A stretch of DNA of 64,000 nucleotides, taken from assembly GCA_023101885.1 (NCBI GenBank), contig JALPQD010000076.1:3688897-3752896 (forward strand). Direction: 5' to 3'. Shown here in pieces: positions 33,986-46,119 of the stretch. This DNA is from Typhlomys cinereus. Taxonomy: Eukaryota; Chordata; Mammalia; Rodentia; Platacanthomyidae. Both the position numbers and the translations under genes were made by a program. The notes below the pieces were generated by a model. It made no database searches. It was not told the DNA's origin and worked only from the letters and a program-made list of their open reading frames with translations. Position 1 is the first letter of the stretch. Each line of letters starts with the position of its first letter.

Positions 33986-35059
33986 TTTTTTAAAAGAAAT
34001 GAGATCCTGACTTGATCACACTATGCAAGGATGTAAGATGGTCACTTCTCCTAATATTTCAGTGCATTTTCTTTTAAATCTGTAATTCCAAGATAAATGA
34101 AGGCGATGTCAATCAAATCCTCCTTCTGGTAATGTGCTGAAAAGTTCTTTTTTCCAAAATGACAGTTTAGTTAACAGGCTGGAGCTCATTAGAGTTTTCC
34201 AAATAATAAAACAAAGTGTATTCATTTTAATGGGAAGCGTTGGTCTGCCCATTCACTATTTTAATGTTTTCACTTTTTCCTTCTTTAAAAGTTAACTAAA
34301 ACTATAAAAGTCTGGAGAGTGAGCATCAACTTTACAATGCAGGAGGCTGCTTCCCTCTTAAAAAGCACCTTGTCTCAATTTTCCCCCATCTCTTATTTTC
34401 TTGAAGTTTTATTGGTTTTCTGACTGGGCCAATCTGCCTTCACACCCTCTTGTTCTTTTTCCTTCTCATTTCAAGCAGATACCATTCTGACTAAGAGAAA
34501 TACATGGTGCTTTCAATTCTGCCTCCTAAACTTAGAGACTTCAAAAAAGTTTATTTTTACTATAGCTCACTACACAGAGAAAACCAAATCCAAAAGATGC
34601 TGAAATATTTTCCAGCATATGTTTCACCATTTATTTTACTGGATATGCAAATGAGACCATTGGAACCAAAGGAAGAAATGAATATATTTGCTAGGTTTAT
34701 TTTTGTAGTTTGGGGAGATAAAGAAGAGAAAAACTACCTAGAGTTTTCAGAAATAGTTTAGATTATACATCTTCCTGTCTTCTTTCCTCTCAGCAGGATG
34801 ATGGTTAATTGCAGGTAAAAGGAAGCAAGTCTTTTATTGTCTTTCCCCATAACCACCTCCCACTATGAGGCTGATGGCTTAGCATGTTGATGTTTTAAAT
34901 TGTAAACAGCTGTTGGGTGTGTGGATCCATTTGCTGCAGGATCTGCTTGTTCTTTCAGAGGTAAAGGCAGGATGAAATGGTATTCGAGAGCTTGGTTTAT
35001 AAGGCCCTACATAGTTGCAGATTCTAAAGTCACCATCCTCTAGCGCCTACTCATATACC
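33986..35059. other. unique AT-rich sequence
   Basis: No repeat recognised. 34040-34330 is AT-rich and well-mixed with TTAACTAA and TAAT words, a further candidate for a conserved non-coding element. The 85-codon plus frame at 34504-34761 has no recognisable domain. Confidence 0.45.
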
Positions 35060-35205
35060 TCTTGGAGGACCAACTTATTCATCTGGAAAGAGGAGATAAC
35101 TATTGGATAGAGTCATGGTGAAGATTAAAAATGGTAGTGTGTTATGTAATGGCTATAGTACCATGTCCTTAATAGACACTCAGGAAATGGCAGAAATTAT
35201 GATTT
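35060..35205 (+). mobile_element. MIR SINE fragment
   Basis: 'catctggaaagaggagataactattg', 'gtcatggtgaagattaaaaatgg', then 'tagacactcaggaaatggcag' follow the 3' half of MIR (catctgtaaaatggggataa ... gaggattaaatga ... agtaagcgctcaataaatg). Confidence 0.65.
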
Positions 35206-35407
35206 TTCATTTGATGAGTTTATAGTTTAAAGATATGATAAGATTATTTTTATGCATCTGTAATGTACATCTCTTATATGATCATGTGCTGTTATGGTAC
35301 ATACCTTTGTGTTTACTTATATATATATATATATAATGGAAAATACAAACTTTATATTAAAGGAAACAATAATACTTTACTTCTCTGAGTGTCCCTAAAA
35401 GGCTATA

Positions 35408-35580
35408 CCAGTGTTTCTCAGAATCTTGACCCTAGACCACTAGCATCAGCATCAATTGGTCACTTTCTGGAAACTCAGTTGTTTGAGCTCCACTACATAT
35501 CTACTGAATTGGAAACTTTGTGGATGGGACTCAGGCCTAAGGAGTCTGCCCAATGATTCTGATGTTTTATGGGAATGGTC
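35408..35580 (-). mobile_element. MER5A (hAT-Charlie MITE)
   Basis: 'ccagtgtttctcagaatcttgacc', 'gaccactagcatcagcatca', 'ctactgaattggaaacttt', 'tgggactcaggcc' and 'cccaatgattctgatg' are the full reverse MER5A order. It is a non-autonomous hAT element that is long dead in mammals. Confidence 0.85.
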
Positions 35581-36307
35581 TAGTCAAAGATAAGGACTCT
35601 CACTCTGGAATATCCTTGATTACCTTTGGTCTCGCTTGATGTAATTCTGAAGCAACTCTAAACTAAAATTGAATGGCAATACTAAAAACATGAGTTACTT
35701 GTCTATAAATGTTCACCAAGTGCTTGCTGCTTGGGTATGACATAGCATATTGAATGATAAGATTTACCATGAATATTTGGGACCAGGAAAGATCATCTCC
35801 TAATATTAAGTGAAGGATGGGAGAACTCCATGATGGTGGCTATCTTGTCAAAATTTAGTGACTGGGACGAGGCCCAACAGTGCCTTTCAGACCTCCAGCT
35901 TCTTGGCAACATCCCTTGGGAAAATAGCTGTTTGGGAAAGTACCCTTCCCCACAGGAAACCTTTACTCAGTGAAGTGTGATAAATCTTTTATGATGTCGT
36001 AGGATGAGTCAGCTCTGTATCTCTGCTTCTGGGGTGACTAAAATTACTGATGTTTCCCTTGTGGCATCAGTCAGATTAACAGATGTTTGTGTACTTATGA
36101 AGGGACTATTTAGAATAAAATAAAAATCATAAAGGAAAGTACAAGGGTCTCCTGGAGAGACACTATTTGAATTTGGCAAATGTTAATGTTTTTTCACAGT
36201 TCTACAGGTTGATAGGCCCAGGAGCAGGGCTCACTGCTTTGATTCCTGATGAAGTTTCTGTTCCTGGCTGGTAGATGGAAGGTCCTCACATAGCCTCTTT
36301 CAGTGTG
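35581..36307. other. unique non-coding sequence
   Basis: No repeat recognised. A short (AT)n run lies just before this block at 35316-35334. Confidence 0.45.
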
Positions 36308-36331
36308 TAGAGAAGAGAGAGAGAGAGAGAA

Positions 36332-36376
<45 letters not shown>

Positions 36377-36425
36377 TCACAGAGAGAGACAAGAGACACA
36401 CAGAGAGAGACAGAGAGACAGAGGT
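36308..36425. repeat. (GA)n purine array
   Basis: GA-rich array with AAGA, CAGA and CACA interruptions. The purest (GA) run is at 36340-36368. Confidence 0.9.
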
Positions 36426-36429
36426 TCAT

Positions 36430-36955
36430 TATCTCTTCCTATGAGATGACACAAATAAAATAGACCAAAACTTCACTCTTTTGTTCTCAGTTAACCTTCA
36501 TTTCTTCCCCAAAGGTTTCATGTGTAAAGTCACTGTGTTTTTTTTCCTTATATTGAACTTTAATCATATATGCACACACACATATATATTTCCATAATGA
36601 CTACGGCATATGATAATGTACTTCGCATATGCCATGAGTGGTACTTAATTTTTCTCTCACACTATTTTATTTCTGGTAATTATCCATGTTGGTGTGTGTG
36701 ACTGTGGTTAATTTCTTTTGACTGCTCACTGATGCTCTAACGAATGACTTTGCACTGATTTATTCATGTGTTCCATTAGTAACAGTACTAAGAAGTAGAT
36801 GCCATGAGAGTGTGACCACGATCATCCTTTGTGATGCTGGGCAGGGAAGAGCTAGGGTTTCTGCATCCCTGCGACAGGCTTGGAATGCAAGGATGGTTGG
36901 GTGTGCAAACCATTTGTCTCATTAGGCAGTACTAACTTTCAGAAAGTTCACAGAA
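36430..36955 (-). mobile_element. old L1M 3' UTR fragment within unique flanks
   Basis: 'ttctggtaattatccatgttgg', 'gactgctcactgatgc' and 'aatgactttgcactgatttattca' echo the antisense 3' end of old L1M elements (36560-36800). The flanks are unrecognised. Weak evidence. Confidence 0.35.
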
Positions 36956-37240
36956 TTTTTTAAATTAATTTTTTCTACTTTTATGAGCGTATTGAGTATT
37001 TATCCCAGCTTCCCTCCCTCCCATTCTCTCCCTTTCCTTCACCATTCCATCCCACTCTTCCGCCTGTATGCTTCTATGGACTTTAGGGTTCACTCTGGCT
37101 TGTCTACTCCTATGTGGATTCAGGCTTCTATAATGTAACAAGTTACCTCTCTTCAGGCCACCCACTCGTATGTACATTTCCTTTCACTCATCCAGCTTTA
37201 GACCCAAAGTTTTTCACTGAGTTCACATCCGCCAGTCAAA
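36956..37240 (-). mobile_element. rodent interspersed repeat (reverse), same family as 2535-2925
   Basis: Read on the minus strand it gives 'tttgggtctaaagctggatg', 'ggcctgaagagaggtaac', 'agccagagtgaaccct', a purine-rich block and 'aatactcaata', colinear with the copy at 2.5 kb. Family name unknown. Confidence 0.65.
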
Positions 37241-37437
37241 TCCTTCATAATTTTTGTGAGATATTCTTTTGCTTATGTCATGAACACAAAACACCATTTT
37301 ATTGTTTGATATTTTCCTGATAGTTGGTGATGTTACAATAGGTTTATCAAACAGCATCTTTGTGAATTGACTTTTCATCTCATTTGTCCATTTTCTACCA
37401 ACTTGGCCATCTTTTTCTTCATGTAAGAATGATTTAG

Positions 37438-37800
37438 GGTTGGGGAGATAACCTAGTCAGTAAAAAACAAAAACAAAAACAAAAACAAAAAACCTGTTGT
37501 GAAAACATGAGCTGCTGAGTTGAGATCCCTACACCCACATAGAAGCCAGGAGTGGTTGTACACGTCTGAAACCATAGGGCTAGGGGAGGAGTGCGGGACA
37601 GATGGAATCCCAGAGTTCGCTGACAAGCTGGTCCACCGACTTAGTAAATTCTGTGTTCAGCAACAGGCTCTGTCTAAAATGATAAGATGGGGAAGGGTAG
37701 CAGAAAACACTTGATATTGATCTCTGGCTTCAATGAGCATATGTGCACATGTGAATATATGTACACACATATGAGATATATGTATACACATACAAAAATG
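37438..37800 (+). mobile_element. B4-like SINE with (CAAAAA)n insertion
   Basis: 'gggttggggagataacctagtca' head, a CAAAAA array at 37467-37492, 'agccaggagtggttgtacacg', 'gatctctggcttcaatgagc' and a CA-rich tail. The array lies inside the head, an unusual place for an A-rich expansion. Confidence 0.7.
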
Positions 37801-38127
37801 TATATATTTTTGTTTTTATAAATGTTTATTTATAGTGACTACAAATTATATAGTCTGGAGTTTATGTTAACTTATAAAATTATATAGGAGATTTATTTAA
37901 TGTTACTAAACTTTCAAAACCTTTAATACATTATTTAAAACAATAGTTTATATATTAGTTATATATTTACAGTAATATATTTTACATTTATTAAGTCATC
38001 CATTTGTTTGTTGCTTGATCAATTAGCATCAGATGTAGGGTTTATTGTCATAAAGTGGTTGTGTGCCTGAAATTCTGCTTTTTAGGGTATTTTGTTCAGT
38101 GTGATATCTTCATTAAAAGAACTGTAA
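37801..38127. other. AT-rich unrecognised sequence
   Basis: Very AT-rich, no recognised element and no open frame of interest. Confidence 0.45.
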
Positions 38128-38359
38128 AGGCTGGAGAGAAGGATCAGGTTGAAGCGTTTGCCTAGAATTGGATTCTAGATCCCATATAAAAACATCGGGC
38201 AGAACTGGCGGCAGCCTGCAACTTCTAGTCATGTAAGCCTGATTGACATCAAACCCCAGAATAAAGTAATTAGTAATCACAACAATCCAGGATGATTCCT
38301 GAAGTCACTTTGCACCTCCATAGATGCACATACACTCAAGTGCCCTCTACTGCATGCAG

Positions 38360-38408
<49 letters not shown>
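38128..38408 (+). mobile_element. tRNA-derived SINE, older relative of SINE-A
   Basis: 'ggctggagagaaggatcagg', 'tctagatcccatataaaaac', 'gggcagaactggcggcagcctg', 'aggatgattcctgaagtc' and a (CA)20 tail at 38365-38406. It combines landmarks of SINE-A and of the copy at 8166. Confidence 0.8.
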
Positions 38409-38410
<2 letters not shown>

Positions 38411-38671
38411 AAAAGAATTGTAGAGCCTTCATTTCTTTTGGGTTCTGCAAAAGTTGGATTAAAAAAGCAGTTGTATAACGTTAAGGATTTGGTAGAGTAT
38501 GGCTGAAACATGTCTGATCCTGGTGCTGTGTTTCTTCTTCATACGATAGTTTTTTCTTCCTTTAAGTTATAGGCTGCCTTTCTTTAATGGACAGGTGTGT
38601 GCTTTCATGAAGTTTTCTACTTCTTGATTTTTGATTTGGTATTCACATATAATTTTATAAATCTTATTCTG

Positions 38672-38940
38672 AGGTTTGAGTGTTTGTTTCACCCACCCAA
38701 ATGCTGACACCCTTGTACCTAATGCACCAGATGGGGATTCAGGAGGTGATTAGTAAGGAGACCTGACACAGCAGGGAGGTCATTTCTGATGTGCAGAGAG
38801 AGCCCTGATTGACATCAAATGTGCTGGGACCCAGATCCTGGGCTTTCCAGATTCCAGAGCTGTGAATTCTAAATGTATCTCGTTTATAAGTAGCCTAGTC
38901 TCAGGCATTGCATTACAGCAGCCTGAACATACCAAGATAC
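38672..38940 (+). mobile_element. MaLR-type LTR remnant (MST-like)
   Basis: 'gaggtttgagtgtttgtttcacc', 'caggaggtgattagtaagga', 'gggctttccagattccagagctgtgaa', 'gtagcctagtctcaggcattg' and 'ttacagcagcctgaacat' match MST-type LTRs from end to end. No internal region, so a solo LTR. Confidence 0.7.
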
Positions 38941-39339
38941 TTGTTTTAGTTGTGCTTTGTCCCTTTATTTTCATTTCTAAACCTATTTTCTGCCTACACT
39001 GTCTTTTCTGTTCTCTCACAGAAATTTATCTATTTAGAGAAGATAGTTTAATTTTGTTGATACCATTCGTCTTTTTATTCATTTTTCCATTTATCATATT
39101 TTCTTCTCCCTGTAGTACTTTATATCGTAAAAATGATATTTTAATGGAATGATGGATTTATAGATTTTCTTTCCTAATTTGAATTTAAAGCTATTTATTT
39201 TTCTATGGCTACCACCATAGCCACAAACTACATATGCTCCTTCTTGTTAAATTTTAAATATTTCATAATCCCCATAACAGTCCTCTTCGAGGCTTGTTTC
39301 ATAGAAACGAGTCCTTGTCAAATACCTGGTTAAAAAATA
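38941..39339. other. unique sequence
   Basis: Nothing recognised on either strand. Confidence 0.45.
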
Positions 39340-40455
39340 ACCAGCCCTGGGATGGTCTTTTGCCCAATGGGAAACTTATTATTGTTTTCCAACCCAATTG
39401 ACACATCAGACTGCCTGCTAAATGCCTATGCTTCGACTCATAAACAAAAGTCACTCAGCCTTAACCAGAAGGCGCCTCTCCCTGCAGTGGACTGTGGCAA
39501 ATGCAAAGACTTGGTAGTACACAAGATGCTGAGAATAAGTAACAACGAAGGCTCAGCCTTAAACAAGGCATGTACTTTACCCTCTCTGTGGTTTCGGGGA
39601 ACACTGCAGAAAAGGAGATAGAAAGAACATAGGAGCAGAAGACTGGGTGTGTGGCACTATCCATTCAGGGAGGCCCTAGTCCGGGCTCCCGAATCCAGGA
39701 GGTCTGGCTACAGACAAGCCTGAAAAGGAACCATACAGGCAGAGGGATTGACAACCAATAGGCGGAGGAATGAACAGCCAATGGGAAGGAGGGATGAACA
39801 ACCAATGGGAAGCAGCTATCTAGTAAACAGCGAAATTATTGGTGGCTGTTCCCCTCCCCCCCAGCAGAGGGGTCGCCACACCTGATTGGACTCCGACCCT
39901 ATATAAGCCAAACACTTCCTGATTAAAGATGAGTCTGCAGTCAAACTCACCCATGAGGCCCCTGCTGCCGCACCCCGCCACCCCCCAGCTGGCCCGGTGG
40001 GGATTCGGCAACAAGGATTGATAGGGCTGCAAATAAGCCATCCTTTAAGGAGACACAACCACTATATCCATGAAATCAGAGCAGCCAGGTGTTACCTGCA
40101 CTAAGCCTGAATTGTAGGAGTCTCTCTGGGGCCCTTACTCCTTACTTCTGATCTATTGGTTACTGACAGGTCCTGGGAGACGGCCAATCATTGGCTTCAG
40201 TCATATACCCACTGCGGCACCCAACCAGGTTCCAATAACTAGTTCCAAACTGTCTCTTCACACTAGATGTGATGTCTTTGGTTAAACTTAGTGGGTCACA
40301 AAACAAGTCAAGGCAAAAAGGGAAAAAAGGTTTGTGGTGAGTGGATAATCAGGAGTGGGGAGAGGGGAAAAGGGAGAAGAGGGTAAGGTTGAGAGTCGTT
40401 AGTATACAATATGTACATAAATGCAATTTTCAAAGAACAAATTTAGTTAATTAAA
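39340..40455 (+). mobile_element. rodent medium-reiterated repeat (RMER1-like), split by an LTR
   Basis: The left part (39340-39647) has 'tgcccaatgggaaacttatt', 'agtcactcagccttaacc' and 'cgcctctccctgcagtggac'. The right part (40014-40455) has 'cagagcagccaggtgttacctgcac', a purine-rich block and an A/T-rich end. This order recalls a long rodent repeat I associate with RMER1, but the name needs a library search. Confidence 0.5.
39648..40013 (+). mobile_element. solo endogenous retrovirus LTR
   Basis: About 366 bp running TGTGTGGC...GGCAACA. Three CCAAT boxes sit in a short tandem array (39755, 39778, 39802), with an inverted CCAAT near 39884, a TATATAA box at 39900-39906 and an ATTAAA poly(A)-type signal at 39922. 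This is the U3-R-U5 order of a gammaretrovirus-like LTR. No coding region is present. The exact ends and target duplication were not resolved. Confidence 0.7.
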
Positions 40456-41798
40456 AATATGAGCACAAACCACTCCTCTTTGACCTTTGATTGTATTTTG
40501 AGTTTTAAAATGTGTGAACTAGGTTTTGTTATTAGTTTCATATTTTTGCTGTGTTATTGTTAGAAAATGTGGTCTTATATCATATCTGGGATTTCTGGTG
40601 TTTGTTGAGGACTCCCCCCCACAATTTTCTTCAAGGATAGTTTTGGAATTGCTTAACATATACTAAAAAAAAACCAGCAGTCTCTACATGATACATATTC
40701 ATTCATTAGATCAAGTTTGTTTACCTACTGCATAAATCTTTTATATTTTAGATTCTCATTTATCCCCTTTGCATTAAGAACATTAAAAATATTTTGTCTA
40801 GTTACATCTCATGGATGTCTCTTTACATCTCATGGATTTGTGCTTTACATATTTCAAAGTTATCTAGGTCCTCACAGCCAAGTGTCTCTAGGGATGGACA
40901 TAGAAGCAGATCTAGGTGCTGGGGAATGTCAGCTAGTGATAAAGCGTAGAGAAGAGGCGAGGAAAGGCTGTTTCTCAGGCTGGAAGCCAAGTACAATTGC
41001 CAAGTCCAAGGGAGATGGGCCCACACCAAGGGCTGTGTGGGGATGAGGGTGCCAGCAGACGATGTGTAAGGTGATTCAAGATGAAATCAGCGGCTTTAAA
41101 ACTTGGCTTTCAGCTGCCGCCTTTCCTGTGTATTTGTTTGGCTCTAGCTAGATTGAAGCTGTCACCTGACACTGAGTTCTGACAGGAAGGAATTCTCTCC
41201 CTGGAGTAAAAGACAGTGAGAGCAACTTCTACCATTTATTTAAATCCTGCCCAACACACATTTTTTAAATTTTATTTTTGGAAAGATAGCTCTGCTGTAC
41301 GCTTCTTTTTGCAATCTTGAGATCACATTTCATACAGCCAAGCTTTCAATCTCTGTGATCTGGGAGGGTGAATTATTCTGATTATTTGACTTAACTGGCT
41401 GTTGGTGCCTGGAGAAAACTATAGTGAATTCAGTTTACTTGGTACCCTTGCCCTTTGAGATTTTGTTTTGGGTAGACCTCATCACTGGGCAGAAATGCTC
41501 CTATTCAGCACTGGGTTTATGTGCAGATGAAAACCTTCATATATTCAAGCACTCAGCCAGTAGGATCAGGTTTGGCTCTGTTTCTCTGTCTTGATGCTTC
41601 TAAATTTCTTTGCCAAATCTGAGATCTCAGACTCAGACATCTTAGAGGAACATGAAGAGGAAAGGTGTTTATTATTATTATTATTGAATGTAAAAATAGC
41701 ATTTTATTGATGGCTAATTCTGCTCAATTGTGCCAAAGCAATTTATTTTAGGGAGCAGAGATCAAGATTAAAATATTCAAGACTGAAATAAAGCAAGG
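40456..41798. other. unique sequence
   Basis: No repeat recognised apart from short homopolymer runs (C8 near 40614, A8 near 40666). Frames up to 109 codons lack domains. Confidence 0.45.
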
Positions 41799-42043
41799 CC
41801 CTTTTCTTTTCTCTTCCTTTCCCTCCCATCCTTTTCCCTTTTCCTCTTCCCTCCTGCTTTTTTCCTCTCCTCTCCCCTCCCTTCCCCTCCTCTCCCCTCT
41901 TCCCTTCCTTTCCTTCCCTTCTCCTCACCCCTCCCCTCCATTCCTGTCCTCTCCCCTCCCCTCCTCTGCCCTCCCCTCCTCTGCCCTCCCCTCCTCCCCT
42001 CCCCTCCCCTCCTCTCTTCTTCTTTCTTCTCTTTTCTTTTCTT
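41799..42043. repeat. 245-bp polypyrimidine tract
   Basis: Almost purely C and T on the plus strand with about ten purine interruptions. The centre (41880-42010) is CCCCTCC/CCCTCCT-rich and locally mirror-symmetric, as triplex-forming (H-DNA) sequences are. It has no SINE tail or L1 end beside it. Confidence 0.95.
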
Positions 42044-42595
42044 GGAGCATGTATTTATAAGCAGTCAACAAAAGGTATTTATTATTAAAATTATCCTCCA
42101 ACCCTAACCAGTGGCATTCTCTGTGGTTAAAAGTGCAGCTCTCTGACAGACATAAAGCACACATGGCCCCCTCATCTGACTCCCTTATTACTTCCAACTC
42201 TTTCCATTTTGAGTTAAGAAAGCAAGCACAGCCTATGATGAGGTTTAATTTAGTAAATTAGACAATTAGTCAGATGATTCAAGATTTTGGCCTTCCTCAG
42301 CTCTATACAAACATTTATCTTTCTAATTTAGATTACACAATGAACTGACTCCCAGCGACGCATGCCAAATACACAGTACAGGTGAAGCTTAACCTATCAG
42401 TTTCCCATATGAACATGGTGTTTAAAACAGTGTGATATTTTTAGGTTCTAAAAACCTTCTAAAAAGCTTAAGAAATTGCCATGACTGTTTCCCCCTTGGA
42501 TTATTTCACACCATTAAATGAATGACATTTCTCTCCAAAGTCTACTTAGAAGATCTGGTATCAGATTACCTCCGTACTATTCTCTGTTCCTTTAT
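42044..42595. other. unique sequence
   Basis: Nothing recognised. Confidence 0.45.
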
Positions 42596-42775
42596 ATTTT
42601 ATTTGTTTGTTTATTTACTTTTACTTATCCATAGAAAGCCAGTGAATATGCCACAGCACTCATGTAAAGTCAGAGGTCTTTCCTTCCACTATGTAGGCTC
42701 TGGAGATCAAACTCAGATGGCCAAGTTTGCCTATATAGGTACCTTTTCTTACTGAGCAATCTTGACAGACCCTCT
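42596..42775 (-). mobile_element. B2-like SINE fragment (reverse)
   Basis: 'atgtaggctctggagatcaaactcagatgg' and head complement 'cttactgagcaatcttgacag'. Short and diverged. Confidence 0.6.
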
Positions 42776-42783
42776 TTTTTATA

Positions 42784-43036
42784 CAGAAAACATTTTATTT
42801 ATTTATGAAAAAAAGAAAGACAGAGATGGAAAGAGAGAGAGAGAGAAGAGAGGACAGAAGAGAGAGGAGAGAGGGAGAGAGACCTCGAGTAGCCACACAT
42901 ATATCACACTGGTTATGGAGGCCACAGGACAATTTTCAGAAGTTGTCCTTTCACCATATGGGATCCAGGGGTTGGACTCAGGTCGTCAGACTTAGAAGCC
43001 AATGTTTTTGTCGCTGAGCCGTCTCACCATCCCCCT
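42784..43036 (-). mobile_element. B4-like SINE (reverse) with GA-rich tail
   Basis: Tail 'acattttatttatttatga', a GA-rich stretch (42815-42885), 'gttatggaggccacaggacaatttt', 'gggatccaggggttggactcagg' and head complement 'cgctgagccgtctcaccatcc'. It directly abuts the previous SINE in the same orientation. Confidence 0.75.
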
Positions 43037-43053
43037 CTACTCTCTTTGTTAAT

Positions 43054-43055
<2 letters not shown>

Positions 43056-43096
<41 letters not shown>
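43056..43096. repeat. (TA)20 microsatellite
   Basis: Uninterrupted alternating TA of about 40 bp, prone to cruciform extrusion and length change. Confidence 0.95.
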
Positions 43097-43098
<2 letters not shown>

Positions 43099-43566
43099 AT
43101 CAGGTCATCTGAGAGCTCATAGAAAGAAAACACATCTTACCAGAAACTATTATTTAAAAAACACCTTGTTGAGGTATGATTATCATGCAGAAATCTTCTA
43201 TGCATGTTCAATGTATACAACTCCAGGAGTTTGGGGTTAAGTATTAGTCAATGCAACCAGCACTGTCAATGAGGCCATGGGCTTAGTCTTTTGGTTCCAT
43301 TTATTTGTTTGCTTGTTTGTTTCTTTATTCATTCATTCTTTTGTTGGAAAGAATGGTTGACATGAGATTTATTCTTTAGAAACTTTTGAATATGTAGTAC
43401 ACTATAATATGTACATGCTAGGTATATATACCATGCTATATAGCAGCTATCCAGAAATTATACCTCCTGAGAAAGTGGTATTTTGCATCCCTTGGCTCCT
43501 GCTCCCCTGCTCTTGACAACCACCATTATACACGGTGCTTCCACGAGTTCTAGATTTTTCTTTTTG

Positions 43567-43936
43567 TGCTAGTTAGATAGAAGTTGTCAACTTGAAAATC
43601 GAAGGCTGAGCTTTGTGCACATCTGTGAAGAATTGATAATTATAGTAAGCCCTAGACAAGCCTGTGAGAAGATCCAGCCTGGGGTGGGCGGGATCATTGC
43701 TGGGCAAATAGACAAGATGGAAGGAACTGGCCCAGTATTTTGATATACTTCAACATACTTGGACAGATGTGCAGTCTTACAAATGAGGTTTACTTCTCTC
43801 TCTTAGCGATCCTTTCTCAAATTTTGGTGTTGATATGGTGTTGCCAAGCTGCATTATAAACTGCAGTGTAGAATCATGAGCAAGATTAAAAACGCTTATT
43901 CCCCTAAGCTGTTAGGTCATGAATTTACCAGCAACA
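43567..43936 (+). mobile_element. LTR-like element inside L1M
   Basis: TGCTAGTTAG start, 'gttgtcaacttgaaaa', 'gatccagcctggggtgggcgg' and an end with a decayed AATAAA region then CAGCAACA, about 370 bp. The 'TGTCAACTTG' phrase and TG/CA ends relate it to R1. Flanks TTTTG and TTCAG only partly agree. Confidence 0.55.
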
Positions 43937-44840
43937 TTCAGATAAACTCCAACAATGTCTCAGAGAGATTATTCAATATTTGTCTTTTGGTGTTGGCTTA
44001 TGTCACCTGCCTAACATTTTTCAAGTTCATCCGTGCTTCACAAATAGCAGAATCTTGATCTTTCACCGGTCCATCAGTGGTCATTTAGGTCTCCTCCTCT
44101 TGGTTACTGTAGTGAACATGGGGTTGCTGTTCTCTTCAGGATCTTAATTTCAATGCATCTGGATAAATATTCAGAAGAGGACTACTGGATCATAGTTCTC
44201 AACTGCTTGAGAATTTTTATACCATTTTCTATGATAGCCATTCCAATTTACTTTCTTCATTACTTTGTTACGGGAATTTCAAGGTGGTTTTGATGTTCAT
44301 TTTCTTGCTAGTTAGTAATGCTAAACATCTTCTATACCTGTTGGCCATTTGGGGTGTCTTCTTTGAAGAAAGGTCTCTTCAGATCCCTTTGCTATATTTT
44401 TCAATCTGGGTTTTTTTTTCCCTTAGTTATACAGGTTCATACATATTAACCTCTTACCAACCAAATAGGTAAGTGGGCTACAAATCTTTATGGAATTGGA
44501 ATTCCATAAATTGCCTTTTCATTTTTTGAAATAGTTTTATTTGTAGTGTGAAAGCTTTTTACCTGAAGCAATCTTATCTATTTACTTTTACTTTTGCTAC
44601 CTGTATCTTGATGTCCTATCAAACCAAATCACTGGCAAGACAGCATTGACAGCTTTGCTTCTATTTTCTCCTGGTTTCCAGTTCAGATGTCAGCTATTTA
44701 ATTTATTCAGGGCTGTCTTTTCCATATGGTATGAGGTTAAACATGCTTCATTCCTCTGCATTTGATGTCATTCAGCCTTCTTAGTGTCATCCAGTATTGT
44801 ACATTCCTTTGCTTAGTGTTTTCATCAAATGTATCTTCCT

Positions 44841-45125
44841 GGGAGAGGTGGCTCAGGGGTTAAGCCTCTGCCTTGCAGGCGGAAGGTCCTGAGTTCGGAT
44901 CCTAGACCCCACGTATAGACGCCAGCGGAAGCAGGGGCGGCCTGCATTTCTGGTCCTGGTAGGGTGGAGCCTGTGAATCCTGGGGCAGAGTAAACAGGAG
45001 GAGGTGGTCCATGGTGGTTCCCGAATTCGTCCGTGGTTCTACACGCACATACACGCGCACACACACACGCGCACAATTGAATAAATAATAATAAAAAAAA
45101 TTAAAAAAACAAAATAAAAAACTAA
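44841..45125 (+). mobile_element. SINE-A copy 6
   Basis: The head is short by about five bases ('gggagaggtggctcag'), the body is standard and the CA/CG tail reads 'cacacgcgcacaattgaata'. The exact 14-bp duplication 'aaatgtatcttcct' lies at 44827-44840 and 45126-45139. Confidence 0.95.
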
Positions 45126-46119
45126 AAATGTATCTTCCTGTACCCATGTAGCTTTGTTTCTGGGCTTTCTAGGTTATTCCATTTGATCTTTGTGCCTATC
45201 TTTATACCATTTCCATACTATTTTTAATTTGAGACCTTTTGTAAGTAAACTTGAAATCAGGAAGCAGGACACTTAGATATGCTCTTGCTCCAGATTACTT
45301 GTGCTATTTGTAGGCTATTGTAGTTTCAAATGAGCTTTGCAATCATTTTTCCTATTTTTGTGAAAAATCTCATTGGTATTTTGATAAGGATTACAATAAA
45401 TTGATATATTAATTTGAATGTTAAGACGTTTTGCTAATATAAATTCTTCCAGACTATAAATACAATGTCTTTCCATATATCCATGTCTTCTTCAATTTCC
45501 TTTATCCATATTTTTAAGTTTTAAATCTAAAGGTTTTAAAAATTTTTTGATTGAGTTTATTCATAAAGCTCTTTTCTTTTTCATAACTACATAGTTTTAT
45601 TTTTCCAGATAATTTTTAAAACCATAACTACTGAGTTTTGTATGTTGATTTTGTAGCTTTACTGAATAGATTCATTTTGATAGTTGTTTTACTGAGTCTA
45701 CAGAGGGTTTTCTACATAGAAGATTAAGCCATCTGTAAACACTGACAGTCTTACTTCTTTTTTCATTTTGGATGCTTTTTCTCGCCTAATTGCTCTGGCT
45801 AGAACATCCTGTACTAAGGCGAATACAAAGAGGTTAAGATGGATATCTTCATCTTGTTCCTGGTCTAGGAGAAAAGCCTTCATTTTTCCCACATAGAGTA
45901 TGTTAGTGATGTTACATGGCCTCTGCTATGTAAAGGTGTATTCCTTCTGTGCCTAGTTGCTCAAGTAGATAAATATAACAATACAGCTGATAAACAGGAA
46001 CCACCTATTTGAAAAACAACTGGACAAGTACAAAAATACTCTTTGAAAATTGTAAGTCAGTAATCTTTACTACTTAACAGTTTAAAGATATATTTTAAAA
46101 AACATAAATAGAGATAAAC

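Larger units (their letters stand above)
43165..45960 (-). mobile_element. ancient L1M element (reverse) with two insertions
   Basis: 'ttgttgaggtatgattatca' marks the antisense L1M 3' end. Then come 'acatttttcaagttcatccg', 'ggttactgtagtgaacatgggg', 'tggccatttggggtgtcttctttgaagaaa', 'ggaagcaggacacttagatatg' and 'attttgataaggattacaat', through ORF2 to about 45920. An LTR-like element (43567-43936) and SINE-A (44841-45125) interrupt it. No frame is preserved. Confidence 0.75.

Noticed and set aside
43056..43096. Possible replication origin or matrix attachment at (TA)20
   Set aside because: A plain dinucleotide run gives no specific support for either role.
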